The notes under the pieces are model-generated. The model was not told where the DNA came from. It did not search any database and saw only the letters and a list, made by a program, of their open reading frames with translations. Of a stretch of DNA of 64,000 nt, positions 51,412 through 60,239 are shown piece after piece; position 1 is the stretch's first letter; every line of letters starts with the position of its first letter. A program made the position numbers and the translations under genes. Origin of the DNA: Limnovirga soli (GTDB lineage: Bacteria; Bacteroidota; Bacteroidia; Chitinophagales; Chitinophagaceae); NCBI RefSeq assembly GCF_013106755.1, contig NZ_WHPF01000015.1:1-64000 (forward strand), read 5' to 3'.

Positions 51412-51437
51412 AGGGTTGCCCTGGAAAGGGCAACCCT
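51412..51437 (-). terminator. Intrinsic terminator of the Asp-repeat lipoprotein gene
   Basis: AGGGTTGCCC (51412-51421) and GGGCAACCCT (51428-51437) are perfect arms around TGGAAA. On the minus strand ATTTTACCC follows. It starts 28 bases after the stop codon at 51465. Confidence 0.8.
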
Positions 51438-51464
51438 TACATTGTATAAGAACCAAACAAAAGA

Positions 51465-52751
51465 CTAGCCACCAATTTCACCGCCGCCGTTGCCACCGCC
51501 ACCGTTACCGCCGCCGCCGTTTCCACCGCCACCATTTCCACCGCCACCATGATGGCCACTATCATCGGCTGTATCACCTACACCATCATTATCATCGTCT
51601 TTATCATCAACATCAAGTACACCATCATTGTCATCGTCAGCATCAAGATCATCGCTAACACCATCGTTATCATCATCGGTATCCACATCATTACCCATAT
51701 CGTCATTATCAAAATCATTATCACTATTGTCGTCTAATGTATCAGAAATACCATCATTATCATCATCGGTATCTACATCATCATTAATACCATCATTATC
51801 ATCATCCAGATCAGATTTATCAGCAATTCTATCGCCATCATCATCCTTATCCAGATTATTGTTTATACCATCATCATCCAAATCGTTATCCCCATCACCG
51901 CCATTAATAGAGTTATGGTCGCTGTCAAAATTATCGTTCATGCCATCATTGTCATCATCTGCATCATCAGTATCTAAAATACCATCGTTATCATCATCAA
52001 TATCGTTGGCATCATTTAGGCCATCATTATCATCATCGCTATCACCTAATTCATTTTCCATACCATCGTTATCAAAATCGCTGTCGTTCTCAGTATCAAG
52101 TCTATCACCAATACCATCGTTATCATCATCTTTATCCAAATCATCGGTAACTCCGTCATTGTCATCATCCGTATCTACGTCGTCAGATAAACCGTCATTG
52201 TCATCATCCTTATCTTCTTTGTTAGATACACCATCGTTATCTTCATCATTATCGTTATTGCTGTCAAAGCCATCGTTAATGCCGTCGTTATCATCATCGC
52301 TATCCACATCGTCATTAATGCCATCGTTATCATCATCAAGGTCATTTGCATCACCAACGCCATCATTGTCGTCATCCTTGTCTTTGCTGTTCAATATGCC
52401 ATCGTCGTCACTATCGTTATCGCCAATACCACCTTTAGAATTGTCATGGTCAATATCCATGTTATCATCCAAACCATCATTGTCATCATCACCATCTCTA
52501 AAATCCTGTACGCCATCGTTATCATCATCAATATCGGCTACATCATCAATGCCATCATTATCATCATCGGCATCAGCTACCTCGTTCTCAAGGCCATCAT
52601 TGTCATAATCGTTATCATTTACTTCTTGCAGTGCATTAGCAGTAGTGGTAGATTGTAACGGTGCAGTAACCGGTAAGGTTTGTACTTCTTTGTTGCAGGA
52701 TAGTAATGCTACCATTACTACGGCTGCCATCAGCAGGGATTGTTTTTTCAT
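51465..52751 (-). CDS. Lipoprotein built of thrombospondin type 3-like Asp repeats
   Basis: The start is taken at ATG 52751 (MKKQSLLMAAVVMVALLSCN, lipobox LLSC). The 428-residue mature protein consists almost wholly of repeats with the motif DDDNDG (17 exact, about 7 near copies), typical of thrombospondin type 3 calcium-binding units. It ends with a Gly-rich tail (GGGGNGGGGNGGGGNGG). Two regions share a longer pattern (DNDGLENE/DNDGMENE, then a DHDNS/DHNS segment), which shows internal duplication. It is probably a surface calcium-binding or matrix protein. Confidence 0.88.
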   Translation of the reverse strand: MKKQSLLMAAVVMVALLSCNKEVQTLPVTAPLQSTTTANALQEVNDNDYDNDGLENEVADADDDNDGIDDVADIDDDNDGVQDFRDGDDDNDGLDDNMDIDHDNSKGGIGDNDSDDDGILNSKDKDDDNDGVGDANDLDDDNDGINDDVDSDDDNDGINDGFDSNNDNDEDNDGVSNKEDKDDDNDGLSDDVDTDDDNDGVTDDLDKDDDNDGIGDRLDTENDSDFDNDGMENELGDSDDDNDGLNDANDIDDDNDGILDTDDADDDNDGMNDNFDSDHNSINGGDGDNDLDDDGINNNLDKDDDGDRIADKSDLDDDNDGINDDVDTDDDNDGISDTLDDNSDNDFDNDDMGNDVDTDDDNDGVSDDLDADDDNDGVLDVDDKDDDNDGVGDTADDSGHHGGGGNGGGGNGGGGNGGGGNGGGEIGG

Positions 52752-52922
52752 GTTTTGTATCATTTTTTGGTTTGTTAATAAGCCATTTACGCTAAATAAA
52801 CCGGCTCTTAACTCTGTTGCCACCAAAATGCAGAATGTAACCAGTACCTAAAAAAAATCCTGCTACCTGCCTTATATTAAAATTGTTTATGAACCCGTCA
52901 TTTTAAATCTATTAAGCTTTAC

Positions 52923-52939
52923 TTGCGTCGCACTCTTGT
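52923..52939 (-). repeat. Dispersed 17-bp core repeat, copy 24 (reverse, A variant)
   Basis: Exact core in a divergent gap. Confidence 0.9.
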
Positions 52940-53064
52940 ACGGCATAATGCTTTTCAGCTTTAATAAAGTAAGCTTAAGTATGCTGTGTTTGCCAGGAAA
53001 AGGATTGTTATTAAAGCATAAAGCATCCTGGAATACTAAAATGAGGAACCGTTCTCCGGAAGGC

Positions 53065-53078
53065 AATTCCATGGAATT
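53065..53078. promoter_or_regulatory. Perfect palindrome AATTCCATGGAATT
   Basis: A 14-bp perfect palindrome ending 41 bases before the ATG at 53120; a possible operator, inferred only from symmetry. Confidence 0.3.
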
Positions 53079-53119
53079 CGCTACCTGCTTTTTATTGAAA
53101 AACTGTACATTAGCATATT

Positions 53120-53647
53120 ATGACGACCATACTAATTATACTTGCAGCCATCATACTAGTTGTGTTTATAGCACACCTGCTTGCCAAAAAAGAAATGAAT
53201 ATTGTAAAGGAGATTACCATACAAAAACCTGCAGATCAGGTATATGCCTATCTTAAGCTCACAAAAAACCAGGATTATTTCAGCACCTGGAATATGTTGG
53301 ACCCTTCCATGAAAAAAGAATACGAAGGCTCTGACGGGCAAGTGGGTTTTATTTACAGATGGGATAGTGCCACCAATAAAAATGTTGGCGCTGGCGAACA
53401 GGAAATTATTAAAATGGAGGAAGGTAAAAGCATTGATTATAAATTGCAGTTTTTGAGACCAATGAAAAATACCGCTTATTCAGGTTTTCTTATTACTGCA
53501 ACCAATAGCCAATCAACCACCGTACAATGGCGTTTTTATGGGCCAACTAAATTCCCCATGACTATTTTTAAAAGTGTATTCGAAAAAATGCTGGGTAAAG
53601 ATTTAGAAAAGGGGTTGGCTACCTTAAAACAGGTATTAGAAAATTAA
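53120..53647 (+). CDS. SRPBCC (polyketide cyclase/START-like) membrane-anchored protein
   Basis: The 175-residue protein has one N-terminal membrane helix (TILIILAAIILVVFIAHLL) and a SRPBCC domain (IVKEITIQKPADQVYAYLKL, YFSTWNMLDPSMKKEYEG, VQWRFYG), common in Bacteroidota. The domain binds hydrophobic ligands in a cavity; ligand unknown. It is a single-gene unit between repeat copies 24 and 25. Confidence 0.87.
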   Translation: MTTILIILAAIILVVFIAHLLAKKEMNIVKEITIQKPADQVYAYLKLTKNQDYFSTWNMLDPSMKKEYEGSDGQVGFIYRWDSATNKNVGAGEQEIIKMEEGKSIDYKLQFLRPMKNTAYSGFLITATNSQSTTVQWRFYGPTKFPMTIFKSVFEKMLGKDLEKGLATLKQVLEN

Positions 53648-53725
53648 TACCCACCTGATTACCGGCATAAATATCCGCATTTGCTGGTAGGTAGTCCATA
53701 TTTGGTTGAATTGGCATTCTACAGC

Positions 53726-53742
53726 ACAAGTGTGCGACGCAA
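53726..53742 (+). repeat. Dispersed 17-bp core repeat, copy 25 (forward, T variant)
   Basis: Exact core in a convergent gap. Confidence 0.9.
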
Positions 53743-53775
53743 GTAAAGCCAAATGTGCTTGCTACTGCCTGGCAA

Positions 53776-55053
53776 CTATTCCTCCCCCGTATTTTGCAAA
53801 ACCTGCTGCATAATCTGTACACACTCATACACATCAGTAAAAGAACAATAGAGTGGCGTAGGTGCAATACGAATTACACCAGGTTCACGGTAATCTACTA
53901 CAATGCCATTTGCCAATAAAGCCTCATACACTGCTCGACCCTTTTTAGTAAAAAACAGGCAAAGCTGTGCACCCCTTTCTGCCTCATTATCAGGGGTAAT
54001 AATGCTGAATATATTTTTCTGCAAAGGTTCTAATAAGTAAGCAAGAAAGTTGGTGAGCAGCATACTTTTGTTACGCAAATTTTGCATGCCAGCCGCATCA
54101 AATAATTGAAGGGAGGCTTTTAGCGCTACCATATTAAAAACGGGTGTTGTGCTCAGGTTCCAGCCACTGGCATTGGGTTTGGCAAAAAAGCCCTTTTCCA
54201 TTTTAAAACGGGTGCTTTCATCGTTGCCCCACCAACCGGCCAGGCGGGGCAATTGGGTTTGTTGGGCATAATGCTCATGTACAAAAACCCCTGCGGCTGC
54301 ACCCGGACCTGCATTTAAATATTTGTAGCTGCACCAAACCGCAAAATCAACATTCCATTGATGTAATTGGGTGGGTACATTACCGGTAACATGTGCCAAA
54401 TCCCAGCCAGCAATGGCGCCGGCTTTATGGGCAGCGGCGGTAATGGCTTCTATATTAAATAATTGGCCGGTATAATAATTAATACCCCCAAAAACCACCA
54501 TTGCCAGACTGGTACTATTGGCTTCAATTGCCGTTAAAATATCTTCCTGACTTATTAGTTTTTCGCCGGGTCGGGGGGCAATTTCTATAATGGCGTCATC
54601 AGGCCTAAATCCATGGTGTTTTACCTGGGTTTCTATTGCATATTGATCAGAAGGGAAGGCGCCTGCTTCCATGATGATTTTATAGCGTTGTGCGGTTGGT
54701 TGGTAAAAACTCAACATCATCAAATGCAGGTTTACGGTTAGCGCATTCATAACCGTAATTTCCTCGGGTTTAGCGCCAACAATTTGTGCTAGTGAGCCAC
54801 GCAAAAATTCGTGGTAATGCAGCCATGGATGGGGACCTTTAAAATAACCCTCTATAGCCAGATTACGCCAGGTGGCCAATTCAATTTCTATTGCTGCAGC
54901 TACGTTTTTTGGCTGCAAACCCAGGGAGTTACCGCAGAAATAAATCACATCACGGTCATTATGTTGCGGAAAATAAAACTGCCCACGGTAGGGTGCCAAA
55001 GCATCTGCCGCATCGAGTGATTGTGCAAAAGACAAGCTGTTTTGAAATTGCAT
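53776..55053 (-). CDS. kynU: Kynureninase
   Basis: The 425-residue PLP enzyme matches kynureninase: FCGNSLGLQPKN, MNALTVNLHLMMLSFY, VVFGGINYYTGQLFN, AGWDLAHVTGNV and the PLP lysine Lys244 in WCSYKYLNAGPG. It cleaves kynurenine or 3-hydroxykynurenine to anthranilate or 3-hydroxyanthranilate plus alanine, for tryptophan breakdown or NAD synthesis. An SDR gene lies 120 bp upstream on the same strand, across repeat copy 26. Other kynurenine genes are not in the window. Confidence 0.95.
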   Translation of the reverse strand: MQFQNSLSFAQSLDAADALAPYRGQFYFPQHNDRDVIYFCGNSLGLQPKNVAAAIEIELATWRNLAIEGYFKGPHPWLHYHEFLRGSLAQIVGAKPEEITVMNALTVNLHLMMLSFYQPTAQRYKIIMEAGAFPSDQYAIETQVKHHGFRPDDAIIEIAPRPGEKLISQEDILTAIEANSTSLAMVVFGGINYYTGQLFNIEAITAAAHKAGAIAGWDLAHVTGNVPTQLHQWNVDFAVWCSYKYLNAGPGAAAGVFVHEHYAQQTQLPRLAGWWGNDESTRFKMEKGFFAKPNASGWNLSTTPVFNMVALKASLQLFDAAGMQNLRNKSMLLTNFLAYLLEPLQKNIFSIITPDNEAERGAQLCLFFTKKGRAVYEALLANGIVVDYREPGVIRIAPTPLYCSFTDVYECVQIMQQVLQNTGEE

Positions 55054-55116
55054 ATGTTAGAATTAAATCAGCACATTAATAGATTTGTATTTAACAGCTG
55101 CATGATGTTATGCAGT

Positions 55117-55133
55117 ACAAGAGTGCGACGCAA
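55117..55133 (+). repeat. Dispersed 17-bp core repeat, copy 26 (forward, A variant)
   Basis: Exact core between kynU and the SDR gene. Confidence 0.9.
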
Positions 55134-55173
55134 GGATGTATTATAGTTATTCATTTGCCGGGCTAATAAATAG

Positions 55174-55959
55174 CTATATGCTTCCTGTTCTGCCGCCATC
55201 TACAGGTATACTGGCACCATTTACGTACGATGCGGCAGGTGAAGCCAGAAATGCAGCAACAGCAGCAATTTCTGCGGCATCACCAAAACGTTTCATGGGC
55301 ACTTCGGCAACCATTGCTGCGGTTACTTCTTCTTTGGTAGCATGTTTGGCTGCGGCAATAGTTAACACCAGGCTATCTAACCTTTTGGTACTGGTAAAAC
55401 CGGGTAATACATTGTTTACGGTGATATTGTACTGCCCCAACTCGTTGGCCATTGTTTTGGCCCAGGAGGCAACCGCACCGCGAATGGTATTTGACACACC
55501 CAGGTTATTTAAAGGAATTTTTACCGAAGTGGAAATGATATTGATAACCCGGCCATAAGCATCCTGTTTCATACCGGGCGTTACAGCTTTTACCAATAAG
55601 TGATTACAGATAAGGTGCTGATTAAAGGCATGCAGAAATGCTTCTTCACTGGCTTCTATAATTGGGCCTGCTGCAGGACCGCCAGTATTGTTAATGAGGA
55701 TATGCACTGTAGTATGCTGCACCAGGGCTTGTATTACAGTATTTACCTCGGCAGGCTTGCTAAAATCGGCCACCAGGTAGCCATGCTGCTGGCCTTCGCT
55801 TGCAGGCAGTAATGTTATGGCCTGTTCCAAGGCAGCTGTATTACGTGCCATTAAAATACAGTTGGCGCCCATACCCGCCAGTTCTATGGCGGTAGCTAAA
55901 CCGATACCTTGTGTGCTGCCACAGATTAATGCGGTTTTACCTGATAAGGAAATATTCAT
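55174..55959 (-). CDS. Short-chain dehydrogenase/reductase with atypical active site
   Basis: The 261-residue protein has the SDR nucleotide motif CGSTQGIGLATAIEL and NNTGG, and ends with NGASIPVDGG. In place of the usual Tyr-xxx-Lys it reads SNTIRGAVASWAKT: Ser and Arg stand where Tyr and Lys are expected, while the preceding ISTS Ser is present. I recall a sizeable bacterial subgroup with this pattern. The reaction is unknown. Adjacent kynU and PaiB-type genes suggest a tryptophan/kynurenine link, by position only. Confidence 0.88.
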   Translation of the reverse strand: MNISLSGKTALICGSTQGIGLATAIELAGMGANCILMARNTAALEQAITLLPASEGQQHGYLVADFSKPAEVNTVIQALVQHTTVHILINNTGGPAAGPIIEASEEAFLHAFNQHLICNHLLVKAVTPGMKQDAYGRVINIISTSVKIPLNNLGVSNTIRGAVASWAKTMANELGQYNITVNNVLPGFTSTKRLDSLVLTIAAAKHATKEEVTAAMVAEVPMKRFGDAAEIAAVAAFLASPAASYVNGASIPVDGGRTGSI

Positions 55960-55967
55960 ATGACTGC

Positions 55968-56879
55968 TTATTTAAGCGGTTGATTAAATAGATTGGGATA
56001 ATCGCTGATAATACCATCTACACCAATATTACGCAAACGGGCTATTTCGGTGGCATCATTCACCGTCCATGGAATTATTTGTATACCGGTATCATGGCAT
56101 TGCTTTACCAGCAATGGCGTTACCAGTTGGTATGCCGGACTATAAATAGTGGGTATAAAACCAAGGTCTTTTAGCTGAAGTGCAAATGATTTTGTATCAG
56201 TATCCTCAATTAATAAGGTTGTTTTAATAGTGGGATAATGCTGATGCAGGTATTGCAGGGAGCGAATATCAAAAGATTGAATAATAACCCTGCTTTCAAT
56301 ATGCTTCTCCAGCACAATTGTCATAATTTTTTCTACAAATACGGCAGGTTTTGGGTGAAAAATATCATCTGTTTCGGGCAGGCATTTGGTTTCTATATTG
56401 TATTGAACCGGCGACTTTCCTGTTGAGGTAGTATAAGCTTCTACGCTATCAATTACAGCGGTAAGTAAAGGCTTAATGGCTGCTAGTTTTTGTTGTTGCG
56501 GAAATCGTGGGTGCGGCTTTAAACCCACATCAAATGTTTTTATTTCCGCATAATTCATTTTGTACAGGTTCAGGCTTTTCTCTTCGGCCTGTGATACAAA
56601 ACTGCCATCCGGTTTTGTAGTAATCTCGTGGTTAAAAAAAGGTTCATGGCTCATTACTACGGCCCCATCTGCACTAATAATGGCATCCATTTCAATGGTA
56701 GTTACGCCAAGGTCTATAGCATGCAGGTAGGCAGCTATGGTATTCTCAGGCATCAATCCCCGGCAGCCCCGGTGACCTTCTTTATCAAAGCTGCCCGATA
56801 AAGCTGTATAAGATGGGTTAATATGTGAATGGCAGCTCATAATGGTTATGATGGCACAAAAGGCAACTAAGTTTTTCAT
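55968..56879 (-). CDS. Glycerophosphodiester phosphodiesterase, lipoprotein
   Basis: The 303-residue protein has a short lipobox-like signal (MKNLVAFCAIITIMSC) and the GDPD motifs EGHRGCRGLMPENTIAAY, IEMDAIISADGAVVMSHEP and QYNIETKC. These carry the catalytic His pair and metal-binding Glu/Asp. It cleaves glycerophosphodiesters to glycerol-3-phosphate in the periplasm. It overlaps the PaiB-like gene by 4 bases and lies 8 bases before the SDR gene. Confidence 0.92.
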   Translation of the reverse strand: MKNLVAFCAIITIMSCHSHINPSYTALSGSFDKEGHRGCRGLMPENTIAAYLHAIDLGVTTIEMDAIISADGAVVMSHEPFFNHEITTKPDGSFVSQAEEKSLNLYKMNYAEIKTFDVGLKPHPRFPQQQKLAAIKPLLTAVIDSVEAYTTSTGKSPVQYNIETKCLPETDDIFHPKPAVFVEKIMTIVLEKHIESRVIIQSFDIRSLQYLHQHYPTIKTTLLIEDTDTKSFALQLKDLGFIPTIYSPAYQLVTPLLVKQCHDTGIQIIPWTVNDATEIARLRNIGVDGIISDYPNLFNQPLK

Positions 56880-57508
56880 TTGGGAAATATTTGGTGTTTT
56901 TGTTGCTGCATGTTAGCAGCAATTTCTTTGGCATCGGTACCCTGTGTTTCCAGTTGGTTAATAATATTATCATAGGTTTTTTCATCACGGTTCTGGCTTA
57001 GTTTAAACACATGTTCCAGGGCAGTAATTTCAATTTCAAAACCCACAATCGCTTTCATCATTTGTTGCAGGTAGGTATCTTCCATTTTTTCTACCAATGC
57101 GGGGGAATTGGCTTCATTTTCAAAATGGCGGGTAAGTTTTGCCAATAGGGTAAGTAATCCCTCTTCGTTTAAAAAGCGCAGCTGGCCACTGGCATGCACG
57201 GCCTGATAATTCCAGGTGCTGGCAGTTTGCGGATGCTGATACCAACTGGCGCTTACATAGGTATGCGCCCCCTGAAACACTGCCAATACATTGGGGTTAT
57301 TTTCAAACGCCCTGGTATGCTGTTGCTTGCGCATAATATGTGCCTGTAGGTATAGCACACCATCCCGTTCTTCAATTAACACGGGCACATGAGTGGCAAC
57401 AGGTTTGCCCAATGTATCTGTGCCACATAATAATATAAAGGGATGTGCCTGCATAAAAGCCAATACATCTTCATTATCGGCCGCTTTAAAATAAGGAGTA
57501 TGGTACAT
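56876..57508 (-). CDS. FMN-binding negative regulator-like protein (PaiB family)
   Basis: The 210-residue protein matches PaiB (flavin-binding split barrel): MYHTPYFKAADNEDVLAFM, PFILLCGTDTLGKPVATHVP, TYVSASWYQHPQTASTWNYQ, IVGFEIEITALEHVFKLSQN. PaiB was named as a sporulation/protease regulator in Bacillus, but most members are probable flavoenzymes. It is the first gene of the PaiB-GDPD-SDR set. Confidence 0.92.
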   Translation of the reverse strand: MYHTPYFKAADNEDVLAFMQAHPFILLCGTDTLGKPVATHVPVLIEERDGVLYLQAHIMRKQQHTRAFENNPNVLAVFQGAHTYVSASWYQHPQTASTWNYQAVHASGQLRFLNEEGLLTLLAKLTRHFENEANSPALVEKMEDTYLQQMMKAIVGFEIEITALEHVFKLSQNRDEKTYDNIINQLETQGTDAKEIAANMQQQKHQIFPK

Positions 57509-57573
57509 AATATGAAGGTAATTTTATTGCCGTACATTAGTATCATTAAACAAATACCAATACAAAAATTATA

Positions 57574-58128
57574 GTGAAAATTATTCCCCTGATCAGCTTA
57601 GTAATTTTATTAGTCATAAGTACCCAACAAAGTAAGGCACAGATAATAGTGGATACTGCCAGCCATCATGCTGCAGATACAACGCTTGTACAAAAGCCAG
57701 TGGATGCGATACCTGAACCGGATGATGAGTTTAATATTTTTTTGTTGTTCATCGGTACTGCTTTTATGTGCGCAATGGTTGGGGCAGCTATTATTGGGGC
57801 TTTTGCAGCGGCATTGGTATTGCTTATGATAGCAGTTTTTATTGGCGCCGGTATTATTTCAAGTGCTGTATTGGTGGGTTTATATAAAAAATCTATTAGT
57901 GCCGGATTTACAACTTTGCTGATAATTATATGTGTGCTGGGTGGTGCAGTATTGGGTAGTGGCGCACTGTTGCTGGCAAAAGATATATTTAACTTTAGTA
58001 TTACCCCTGTCAATGCTTTGTTAACAGGAGCAGCCGGCGGGGGCATTGGCGGTTTATTGATGGCTTTTATAATTAGGAAAATGATAAAGGCCATTTTTAC
58101 CATTTTTAAAAATAAGCTTTCCCAATAA
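57574..58128 (+). CDS. Membrane protein, function unknown
   Basis: The start is a GTG at 57574, since no ATG precedes the signal peptide (KIIPLISLVILLVISTQQSK). The 184-residue protein has four or five Gly/Ala-rich helices (FIGTAFMCAMVGAAIIGAFA, GGAVLGSGALLLA, LLTGAAGGGIGGLLMAFIIR). It is divergent from PaiB. I recognise no family. Confidence 0.7.
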   Translation: MKIIPLISLVILLVISTQQSKAQIIVDTASHHAADTTLVQKPVDAIPEPDDEFNIFLLFIGTAFMCAMVGAAIIGAFAAALVLLMIAVFIGAGIISSAVLVGLYKKSISAGFTTLLIIICVLGGAVLGSGALLLAKDIFNFSITPVNALLTGAAGGGIGGLLMAFIIRKMIKAIFTIFKNKLSQ

Positions 58129-58174
58129 ACGCATTATTGTATTAGCCCGGCTGCAGCACCTGCTGCAGTTTTAC

Positions 58175-58191
58175 TTGCGTCGCACTCTTGT
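58175..58191 (-). repeat. Dispersed 17-bp core repeat, copy 27 (reverse, A variant; doublet with copy 28)
   Basis: Exact core; left member of the tightest doublet (109 bp), in a convergent gap. Confidence 0.9.
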
Positions 58192-58266
58192 ACTGCAGAT
58201 TAAATGGCAACTGGTAAAATACAAAGCAAATACTAATTGCCTTGTGCTGCCCATAGTGCTAACCGT

Positions 58267-58283
58267 ACAAGAGTGCGACGCAA
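58267..58283 (+). repeat. Dispersed 17-bp core repeat, copy 28 (forward, A variant)
   Basis: Exact core; right member of the doublet with copy 27. Confidence 0.9.
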
Positions 58284-58327
58284 GAGTAGCCCCATTATTT
58301 ATCAAAAGCCGGGGCCAAAACTTGGTA

Positions 58328-59428
58328 TTAATTGGTTTCCATTTCTATCACTTTAGTACTGGCCATATTGGCATTACGTACGGCAATATTACGTGCAGCC
58401 AGCCCAGCAAAATCTTCCAGTGCTTTTTTGCTAATGGGGTCATCGCCTACCATGGCTGGCACACCGGCGTCGCCGCCTTCTCGTATGCTTTGTACCAATG
58501 GTATCTGGCCCAGAAATGGCAGATCGTATTCATCGGCAAGGCGTTTACCGCCATCTTTACCAAACAGGTAATATTTATTATTGGGCAGCTCGGCCGGAGT
58601 GAAGTATGCCATATTTTCAACCAATCCTATAATGGGCACATTTATTTGCGCCTGGCCAAACATGGCAATACCTTTTTTGGCATCAGCAAGTGCTACGTTT
58701 TGCGGGGTGGTTACAATTACCACACCTGTAACGGGTACGGTTTGCATTAGCGTTAAATGAATATCGCCGGTGCCGGGAGGCATGTCTATTACCAGGTAAT
58801 CAAGGTTGCCCCAATCCACATCAGTTACAAACTGGCGAATGGCGCTGCTGGCCATGGGTCCACGCCAAACAACGGCATTTTTTTCATCCACCAATAAGCC
58901 AATACTCATTAGTTTAATGCCATAACGTTCCAACGGCATAATCATGCCTTTGCCATTAACGTCTTTCATCATGGGTCGCTCTCCACGAACGCCAAACATA
59001 ATGGGTACACTGGGGCCATAAATATCAGCATCCATTAAACCTACGCTGGCGCCGCCCTTTGCAAAAGCCAGTGCCAGGTTAGCGGCTATGGTACTTTTAC
59101 CTACACCACCCTTGCCGCTTACCACTGCAATAATATTTTTTACCCCGGGTAAAACACTTTGGGCATCTTTACGGTTGCTGCTGGTATTTGAGGTAAAATG
59201 TACGGTAACATTCGCATTTTTATTAACCAGTATACGCACCGCATTAATGCAGGCCGTTTGCATCATATCCTTCATTGGGCAGGCCGGGGTGGTAAGAATT
59301 ACTGTAAAAGCAACATCATCACCATCTATTACAATATCTTTTACCATGTTCAAGGTTACCAGGTCTTTACCCAGGTCTGGCTCCTGTACATTACTAAGCG
59401 CCTTTAAAATATCTGCTTCTGTCATCAC
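58328..59428 (-). CDS. mrp: Mrp/ApbC-type iron-sulfur carrier ATPase without the CxxC
   Basis: The 366-residue protein has an N-terminal MIP18/DUF59 domain with TPACPMKD (48-54) and a P-loop ATPase (GKGGVGKST, 105-113; DADIYGPSVP; LVIDMPPGTGDIHL). The FeS-bridging CxxC normally after ENMxxF is absent: here ENMAYFTPAELPNNKYYLFG. I recall that other Bacteroidota Mrp proteins share this form. It probably helps load FeS clusters or another cargo. It is a single-gene unit. Confidence 0.93.
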   Translation of the reverse strand: MMTEADILKALSNVQEPDLGKDLVTLNMVKDIVIDGDDVAFTVILTTPACPMKDMMQTACINAVRILVNKNANVTVHFTSNTSSNRKDAQSVLPGVKNIIAVVSGKGGVGKSTIAANLALAFAKGGASVGLMDADIYGPSVPIMFGVRGERPMMKDVNGKGMIMPLERYGIKLMSIGLLVDEKNAVVWRGPMASSAIRQFVTDVDWGNLDYLVIDMPPGTGDIHLTLMQTVPVTGVVIVTTPQNVALADAKKGIAMFGQAQINVPIIGLVENMAYFTPAELPNNKYYLFGKDGGKRLADEYDLPFLGQIPLVQSIREGGDAGVPAMVGDDPISKKALEDFAGLAARNIAVRNANMASTKVIEMETN

Positions 59429-59543
59429 ACATTATTTTGTTAAAAAGAATTATTTTGTTGCAAAATTAATCCCCAATGGGGTTATTTTGTTTGAATAATA
59501 TTGCTGTTAGTGCAGCAAGTTACTTTTAAAAAGCCTTTACTGC

Positions 59544-60185
59544 ATGAAGCAATTGTTACAATACAGCGTTTTTTTCTTTATACTCTTCTTCGCGGCAACG
59601 GCCCATGCACAAAATACGCAGCAGGATTCTGTAATTCAATTATATGGTGTGGTAATGACGGCCGATAGTCTGGATGCCATCCCATCAGCCAGTGTAATTG
59701 TAGAAGATAAACTTAGGGGCACATTTACCAATGGGCAAGGTGTATTTTCAATTGTGGTGCTGAAGGGTGATGTTATCCGCTTTTCCTGTGTTGGTTTTAA
59801 AGACAAACTCATTACTATTCCGCGTAATTTAAATAGTAACCAGTACAGTATTATACAGTTAATGGTTACTGATACGGCCTATTTGCCAGCCACCATATTA
59901 AGACCAAGGCCTTCCCGGTCTCAGTTTGAACGCGATTTTGTGAATACGTATGTGCCTGCAGATGCGTTTGAAATTGCCCGTCAAAATACCAGCGAAGCTA
60001 CACGCCGTGCCTTAATTGCAGCCTTGCCCGCCGATGGCAGAGAAGCCGTTAGCGCACAAATGCGGGCCACTGCACAAAAATATACCTACCAAGGGCAGGT
60101 GCCGCCACAAAACATTTTTAACCCCATGGCCTGGGCCGAGTTTATACAGGCATGGAAACGCGGCGATTTTAAGAAAAAGAATTAG
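59544..60185 (+). CDS. Secreted carboxypeptidase-regulatory-like (CarboxypepD_reg) protein
   Basis: The 213-residue protein has a signal peptide (MKQLLQYSVFFFILFFAATA) and a beta-sandwich domain (IQLYGVVMTADSLDAIPSAS, GTFTNGQGVFSIVVLKGD, IRFSCVGFKDKLITIP), as at the start of TonB-linked receptors, but with no receptor following. The C-terminal part is charged and helical, about 80 residues. Function unknown. Confidence 0.85.
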   Translation: MKQLLQYSVFFFILFFAATAHAQNTQQDSVIQLYGVVMTADSLDAIPSASVIVEDKLRGTFTNGQGVFSIVVLKGDVIRFSCVGFKDKLITIPRNLNSNQYSIIQLMVTDTAYLPATILRPRPSRSQFERDFVNTYVPADAFEIARQNTSEATRRALIAALPADGREAVSAQMRATAQKYTYQGQVPPQNIFNPMAWAEFIQAWKRGDFKKKN

Positions 60186-60222
60186 TGGTTGTACCTGGCT
60201 GATTTGCTAAATGCGGCTTTAC

Positions 60223-60239
60223 TTGCGTCGCACACTTGT
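60223..60239 (-). repeat. Dispersed 17-bp core repeat, copy 29 (reverse, T variant)
   Basis: Exact core. Confidence 0.9.

Noticed and set aside
51628-52608. A 326-codon Ser-rich frame on the plus strand
   Set aside because: It is the antisense shadow of the Asp-repeat gene: reversed GAT/GAC/AAT codons give strings of Ser, Ile and Leu; no start signal and no family.
58175-58750. A 191-codon plus-strand frame starting in a repeat copy
   Set aside because: It begins in the 17-bp core and runs antisense over mrp; it has no family features.
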